Part shown: positions 4,898-7,232 of the stretch, in pieces
Layout of the letters: every line of letters starts with the position of its first letter
How positions within the stretch are numbered: position 1 is the stretch's first letter
Source of the DNA: Halanaerobiales bacterium
GTDB lineage: Bacteria > Bacillota_F > Halanaerobiia > DY22613
NCBI GenBank assembly: GCA_023128035.1
Contig: JAGMES010000199.1
Coordinates: 1 to 7,232 of the forward strand
Direction of reading: 5' to 3'
DNA length: 7,232 nt
Notes under the pieces: generated by a model
What the model was told of the DNA's origin: nothing
Database searches by the model: none
Seen by the model: the letters and a program-made list of their open reading frames with translations, nothing else
Made by a program: the position numbers and the translations under genes

Positions 4898-5235
4898 TTT
4901 AAATTGCATAGGATTAGAGTTATTTGTGAGATATACTGTTGCACACTAACAACCTAAAATGTTTAACTTGCCAGAATTATTTAGGTATCCCTAATAGTCT
5001 CTGATACATTCAAAACTAAAACCTTTAAGAAGTCTTTAAATTGAAAAAGGAAGATAAAAACATATACAGTTTTCTTGTATAGACACTTTTAAGAGGTTTA
5101 AAATATTTAACTTCCTTTAAAACGGTTTTTGTATCCTGAATGTAAAATATCAGACTATGGATAATCCTTTAAATTGAAAACTAAAGAAAAATCATATAGG
5201 ACTTTTGCGTATAAAAGATTCTGTGAAGAGTTAAG
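4898..5235. repeat. Diverged tandem repeat, period about 135-145 bp
   Basis: TTTAAATTG recurs at 4898-4906, 5035-5043 and 5168-5176. The flanks also correspond: an AAAATRTTTAACTT block occurs at 4956 and 5100, GTATCC at 4985 and 5131, and a partly alignable stretch of about 60 bases follows the second and third TTTAAATTG. A fourth, weaker match may lie near 4752. The copies do not share a reading frame, so this looks like a non-coding repeat, perhaps part of an origin, partition site or structured RNA. Confidence 0.5.
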
Positions 5236-5240
5236 AATAA

Positions 5241-5288
5241 GATAAAAAAAAGAAAGAAAAATAGAACTACCCTAAAAAATAGGTAGCT
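5241..5288 (-). terminator. Intrinsic terminator after the 48-aa gene
   Basis: On the minus strand AGCTACC pairs with GGTAGTT (plus 5282-5288 with 5265-5271, one G-T pair), followed by a long T-rich tail (5241-5264). The stop codon of the 48-aa gene lies in the loop. The last part of the tail matches, over 18 bases, the tail of the terminator at 5541-5575. Confidence 0.75.
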
Positions 5289-5418
5289 CGCCTGTTACTT
5301 TATAATGTTTAAGTTCTGTGGCAGTGATTTGATGAAGAAAACACTTTTCACCGTCTTTAAAAAGTTTAAAGACACTCCCGCTGCTCCCTAGGTTCTCTTC
5401 AACTATTGTTTTGGCCAT
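5272..5418 (-). CDS. Hypothetical small protein (48 aa)
   Basis: A 48-aa ORF beginning MAKTIVEENLGSSGSVFKLF, followed by DGEKCFLHQITATELKHYKV. It looks like a compact domain of short beta strands rather than a helix, with no membrane segment. A strong GGAGGTG SD is nine bases upstream, inside the 40-aa gene whose 3' end overlaps it by 16 bases. Its stop sits in the loop of a terminator hairpin, so it is the last gene of its transcript. No family is recognised. Confidence 0.72.
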   Translation of the reverse strand: MAKTIVEENLGSSGSVFKLFKDGEKCFLHQITATELKHYKVTGELPIF

Positions 5419-5525
5419 TGCTCTACACCTCCTAAAAGTTCTTCAGCTCTATGTACTGCTTCTCTCCATCCCCAGCCTTCCTGATGGTAAAACCTTACTA
5501 AATTATCAAATCTTTCTGTGTTCAT
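5403..5525 (-). CDS. Hypothetical small protein (40 aa)
   Basis: A 40-aa ORF containing FDNLVRFYHQEGWGWREAVH and then RAEELLGG, which suggests a short helical peptide with a tryptophan-rich turn. A near-consensus AGGAGGT SD precedes the ATG. That SD follows directly on the T tract of the terminator ending the 314-aa gene, so expression depends on read-through or on an unseen promoter. It overlaps the next gene by 16 bases in a different frame. No family is recognised. Confidence 0.68.
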   Translation of the reverse strand: MNTERFDNLVRFYHQEGWGWREAVHRAEELLGGVEQWPKQ

Positions 5526-5540
5526 TTTTTACCTCCTATA

Positions 5541-5575
5541 AAAAAAAGAAAGAAATATCTCCCTTAAGGGAGATA
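5541..5575 (-). terminator. Intrinsic terminator after the 314-aa gene
   Basis: A perfect 8-bp stem (TATCTCCC 5556-5563 with GGGAGATA 5568-5575), four-base loop, then a T-rich tail on the minus strand (5541-5555). The TAA stop of the 314-aa gene forms the loop. The tail ends where the SD of the 40-aa gene begins, so it may act as an attenuator between the two. Confidence 0.85.
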
Positions 5576-6508
5576 AAACTTCTTGTCTTCATCCTGGACT
5601 AATACTCCGTCCCTTACAAGCTCATCTATTCGGGGAGAAATGCTTGTTTCTTTCCAAACACCATCATATTTCCCCTTCCCCAGTTCTGCTACTTCGCTCC
5701 GTCCTAGGTGCTCTTTGGTGTCTTTAAATATCTCTCGTACTTGGTGTTTTTTCGTTCCTTCTGCATACACTCCGGGTTCACTTCTCTTTTTACCTGTGTT
5801 TGTTTTAGTAGTTCCTCTGCGGAGAAGATTGGCTATATGCGGGTATTTTTTACCTATCGAAGACACTGCTTTTTCTTTTTCCTCTCTAACTCTTTCTAAA
5901 TCCTCTCTTGCTTTTAAGTATCTCTCCCTGGCTACTTCCAATTTCGCAATTACTTTTTCGTATTTACCTTTTAGGGTATCTTTGGCAAAGTCCGCTTTCT
6001 CCCGGAACAATACACCCTTTGTGTTTACTCGCTCGGTTATTTCGGCTATTTTAGCGAGGTCTCGCTTCAGGTTCCGTACTTCTTCAATTGGAAGTCCCTT
6101 CAAAGATTTCTTGGTTTCGGGTGTGATTAAGTGCATAAGTTCTGCTGGTATTTCCCTTTCTTTCGCTTCTTCTCTTGCAACTACCGTAAACTCTTGTTCT
6201 ACTCTCTTTATGTGTGATATGTTCTTTGCATCGAGCTCGCAATAAACTAACCTGAGAGCTGGGTATAACTCCTTTTCAATTCCTGCTTCGATTGCTTTTA
6301 TTAATTTTTCCTTTATTTGACTTTTGGCAATCACTCCCTTTTTCTTTGCATACTCCCAGCCTTCTCCATTCTTTGTAGGGTGTTGAATAGCATAAAAGCC
6401 TACCGTGACTTCCTCCGCTATCTCTCCCTTCTTCTCCTCTTCCTTTCCTTTCGGGGTTTCTTTTTTCTGCTCCCCGCTTTGCAGATTTCCTTTTTCTTCG
6501 TTGGTCAT
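5564..6508 (-). CDS. Coiled-coil protein with winged-helix-like C-terminus (314 aa)
   Basis: This is the largest gene. Residues 1-33 are a disordered, Glu/Lys-rich tail. Residues 34-130 form a mixed domain (GFYAIQHPTKNGEGW; ALRLVYCELDA). Residues about 140-215 are a long charged helical region typical of a coiled coil, so the protein probably oligomerises. A basic linker (228-255) leads to a C-terminal module at 253-314 whose layout (VREIFKD, RSEVAEL, SPRIDELVRDGVLVQ, KKFYLP) resembles a winged helix. A DNA-binding, filamentous or scaffold role for the element is plausible; no family is recognised. A GAGGAG SD precedes the ATG. Base composition is visibly richer in G+C than the left module, so the two may have different histories. 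It ends in an intrinsic terminator. Confidence 0.92.
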   Translation of the reverse strand: MTNEEKGNLQSGEQKKETPKGKEEEKKGEIAEEVTVGFYAIQHPTKNGEGWEYAKKKGVIAKSQIKEKLIKAIEAGIEKELYPALRLVYCELDAKNISHIKRVEQEFTVVAREEAKEREIPAELMHLITPETKKSLKGLPIEEVRNLKRDLAKIAEITERVNTKGVLFREKADFAKDTLKGKYEKVIAKLEVARERYLKAREDLERVREEKEKAVSSIGKKYPHIANLLRRGTTKTNTGKKRSEPGVYAEGTKKHQVREIFKDTKEHLGRSEVAELGKGKYDGVWKETSISPRIDELVRDGVLVQDEDKKFYLP

Positions 6509-6563
6509 TTCTTATTCACTCCTCGGAGATACAGCTATTTGTCACTATATCCCTATCGAGAGT

Positions 6564-6692
6564 TTAAAGAAAAAGACAAAAGAGAATGCTGTAAAAGGTT
6601 AGGATAGATCCAAGAGCCATCCCCCATCTCAAATAAAATATTCTCTTTTCCATTCTTTCTCTTTCCTTTCTCATTACTGTAGTTAGGTTCAT
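6564..6692 (-). CDS. Small single-pass membrane protein (42 aa)
   Basis: A 42-aa ORF with a basic, soluble N-terminus (MRKERERMEKR) and one hydrophobic segment filling residues 23-42 (WGMALGSILTFYSILFCLFL), expected to span the membrane with the basic end inside. The start overlaps the stop of the 50-aa gene as ATGA, with AGGAGAAAGG upstream. A gap of about 55 bases without a gene separates it from the 314-aa gene. Small one-helix proteins of this kind include membrane anchors and lysis or toxin peptides. Nothing here chooses among them. Confidence 0.7.
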   Translation of the reverse strand: MNLTTVMRKERERMEKRIFYLRWGMALGSILTFYSILFCLFL

Positions 6693-6841
6693 ATCCTTTC
6701 TCCTATTACTCTCTCGAATTCTTCTAATGGTAATTCCCATTGTCCTCTATGATATTCAAATCCCAGGGACTTAAATATTCTTCTTTCGCTTCGCAACCTT
6801 TTTATTTCCCTTAATACATTGGTTCTGCCTTTTGTGTTCAT
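6689..6841 (-). CDS. Hypothetical basic protein (50 aa)
   Basis: A 50-aa ORF beginning MNTKGRTNVLREIKRLRSER, followed by FKSLGFEYHRGQWELPLEEF. It has many Arg residues and no membrane segment, so it may contact nucleic acid. AAGGAG lies five bases before the ATG, which overlaps the stop of the 38-aa gene (ATGA). Its own stop overlaps the start of the 42-aa membrane peptide in the same way, so the three are almost certainly translated together. No family is recognised. Confidence 0.72.
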   Translation of the reverse strand: MNTKGRTNVLREIKRLRSERRIFKSLGFEYHRGQWELPLEEFERVIGERI

Positions 6842-6954
6842 TTCTCCTTTTCCTCCTCTAATAACAACAGCAGCATTTCCCGCTGTGTTGTAGACATCTG
6901 CTTTATCCTTTCCTTTATTTCTTTTAGATTTCCTTCCCTTTCTTTTGTTTGCAT
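6838..6954 (-). CDS. Hypothetical charged helical peptide (38 aa)
   Basis: A 38-aa peptide (MQTKEREGNLKEIKERIKQM, then a Leu/Glu-rich end) that should form a single amphipathic helix or short coiled coil. The start at 6954 is chosen over an in-frame ATG at 7026 because AAGGAGAG lies ten bases before 6954, while the upstream ATG has no SD and adds 24 residues unlike the rest. It is the first gene of the right module and is coupled by ATGA to the 50-aa gene. Confidence 0.7.
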   Translation of the reverse strand: MQTKEREGNLKEIKERIKQMSTTQREMLLLLLEEEKEK

Positions 6955-7033
6955 TTTGGTTTCTCTCCTTAATAACCTATTGTTTATAGGGGTATGGTTT
7001 TCAGAAAGAAAAGAAAGGGTGTGCATTGTTTAA

Positions 7034-7063
7034 ACTCGAAAAGAAGTATGTATAATACTCGAA
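7034..7063. promoter_or_regulatory. Possible promoter/operator: two ACTCGAA sites around TATAAT
   Basis: ACTCGAA occurs twice on the plus strand (7034-7040 and 7057-7063), 23 bases apart, around a small palindrome (AGTAT-GTATA-ATACT) containing TATAAT on the plus strand and TATTAT/TATACA on the minus strand. The site is about 80-120 bases upstream of the first right-module gene. Repeated sites around a -10 box suggest a regulated promoter, possibly firing leftward into that gene. A -35 box is unclear on either strand. Confidence 0.4.
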
Positions 7064-7089
7064 TAGCACAACCAAAAAAATGAATTGCA

Positions 7090-7221
7090 GACATATAAAA
7101 CCTATTTTTAGCATGACATATAAAAATATTTAATTGTCTTAAATAACTTCCTTTTGCGATTGCCCTGGGGTAAATATCTTACTCTTAATTTTTTATATGA
7201 CATTGGATATGACATATAAAA
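7090..7221. repeat. GACATATAAAA repeats, three direct and one inverted
   Basis: GACATATAAAA occurs at 7090-7100, 7115-7125 and 7211-7221. The last two share 13 bases (ATGACATATAAAA). An inverted near-copy lies at 7191-7203, forming with the last copy a dyad with TTTATATG/CATATAAA arms. This spacing fits an operator or iteron cluster. On the minus strand two of the copies also fall in one reading frame as FYMS, so part of the repeat could be coding. Confidence 0.5.
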
Positions 7222-7232
7222 TATAGTTGTTA
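7108..7232 (-). CDS. Possible 3' end of a gene entering from the right edge
   Basis: The minus strand is open in one frame from the right edge to a TAA at 7108-7110, giving about 40 codons. The middle reads like basic protein (YKKLRVRYLPQGNRKRKLF) and is flanked by FYMSY and FYMSC encoded by the repeat. Internal ATGs at 7215 and 7203 lack SD sites, so a start beyond the window is more likely if it is real. It may also be chance within a repeat-bearing control region. Confidence 0.3.
   Translation of the reverse strand, partial: TTIFYMSYPMSYKKLRVRYLPQGNRKRKLFKTIKYFYMSC

Larger units (their letters stand above)
3952..5240. other. Gene-poor AT-rich region; candidate origin or regulatory RNA region
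   Basis: About 1.3 kb with no ORF that is convincing on both length and start signals. It separates the two minus-strand modules. It contains a purine-rich block on the plus strand (about 4080-4175, with GAAGTAAA three times at 4121, 4134 and 4151), a TAA-rich tract (about 4510-4555), several inverted repeats, and a diverged tandem repeat of about 135 bp near its right end. AT-rich unwinding-like tracts plus repeats fit a replication origin or partition site. An untranslated RNA or decayed genes are equally possible. No replication protein gene is visible nearby in support. Confidence 0.45.

Noticed and set aside
4898..5235. CRISPR array
   Set aside because: The repeated units are long, diverged and irregular; there are no short identical repeats with uniform spacers.
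5583..6245. Long plus-strand ORF of 220 codons
   Set aside because: It lies opposite the 314-aa gene, is Ser/Phe-rich as expected from the antisense of a Lys/Glu-rich gene, and has no matching SD.
6955..7026. Upstream ATG at 7026 as the start of the 38-aa gene, extending it to 62 aa
   Set aside because: It has no SD, the added 24 residues differ in character, and a strong AAGGAGAG precedes the ATG at 6954.
6984..7094. Minus-strand hydrophobic ORF of 36 codons
   Set aside because: It has no real SD, overlaps the operator-like repeats and the leader of the 38-aa gene, and its hydrophobicity follows from T-rich DNA.

Overview
The window looks like a low-GC bacterial mobile element (phage, prophage or plasmid accessory region). 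Nearly every credible gene lies on the minus strand. Most are under 100 codons, tightly packed, joined by ATGA-type overlaps and preceded by purine-rich Shine-Dalgarno (SD) sites. TATAAT-like boxes and hairpin-plus-T-tract terminators point to a bacterial host. No rRNA, tRNA, structural phage gene, integrase or replicase is visible, so the host and element type cannot be named.

Reading along the minus strand (right to left), the right module (about 7230-5241) starts with a regulatory-looking region holding short repeats and possibly the 3' end of a gene entering from the right. It continues with four linked genes: a 38-aa charged peptide, a 50-aa basic peptide, a 42-aa single-pass membrane peptide, and a 314-aa coiled-coil protein with a winged-helix-like C-terminus. 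A clear intrinsic terminator ends that gene, and its T tract runs straight into the ribosome binding site of two more small genes (40 and 48 aa). A second terminator with the same tail follows.

The middle (about 5240-3960) is a gene-poor, very AT-rich stretch of about 1.3 kb. It holds diverged tandem repeats of about 135 bp, several hairpins, a TAA-rich tract, and one possible small hydrophobic ORF coupled to a leader ORF. It could be an origin or a non-coding RNA/regulatory region, but nothing in it proves either.

The left module (3862 to the left edge) has thirteen small minus-strand genes. Recognisable ones are a winged-helix-like protein, a SLOG (Rossmann nucleotide-binding) protein, a RadC-type JAB/MPN protein with an intact metal-binding motif, a DUF7007 protein, a very acidic protein, and a zinc-finger peptide. 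The rest are hypotheticals, four of them too short for ordinary ORF calling.

The most distinctive signal is a four-copy motif (minus-strand consensus AATCYTWTAATC after a purine run). Each copy sits 35-40 nt upstream of a start codon at the head of a gene group in the left module. These look like a family of internal promoters lacking an evident -35 box, which would divide the left module into separately started units.
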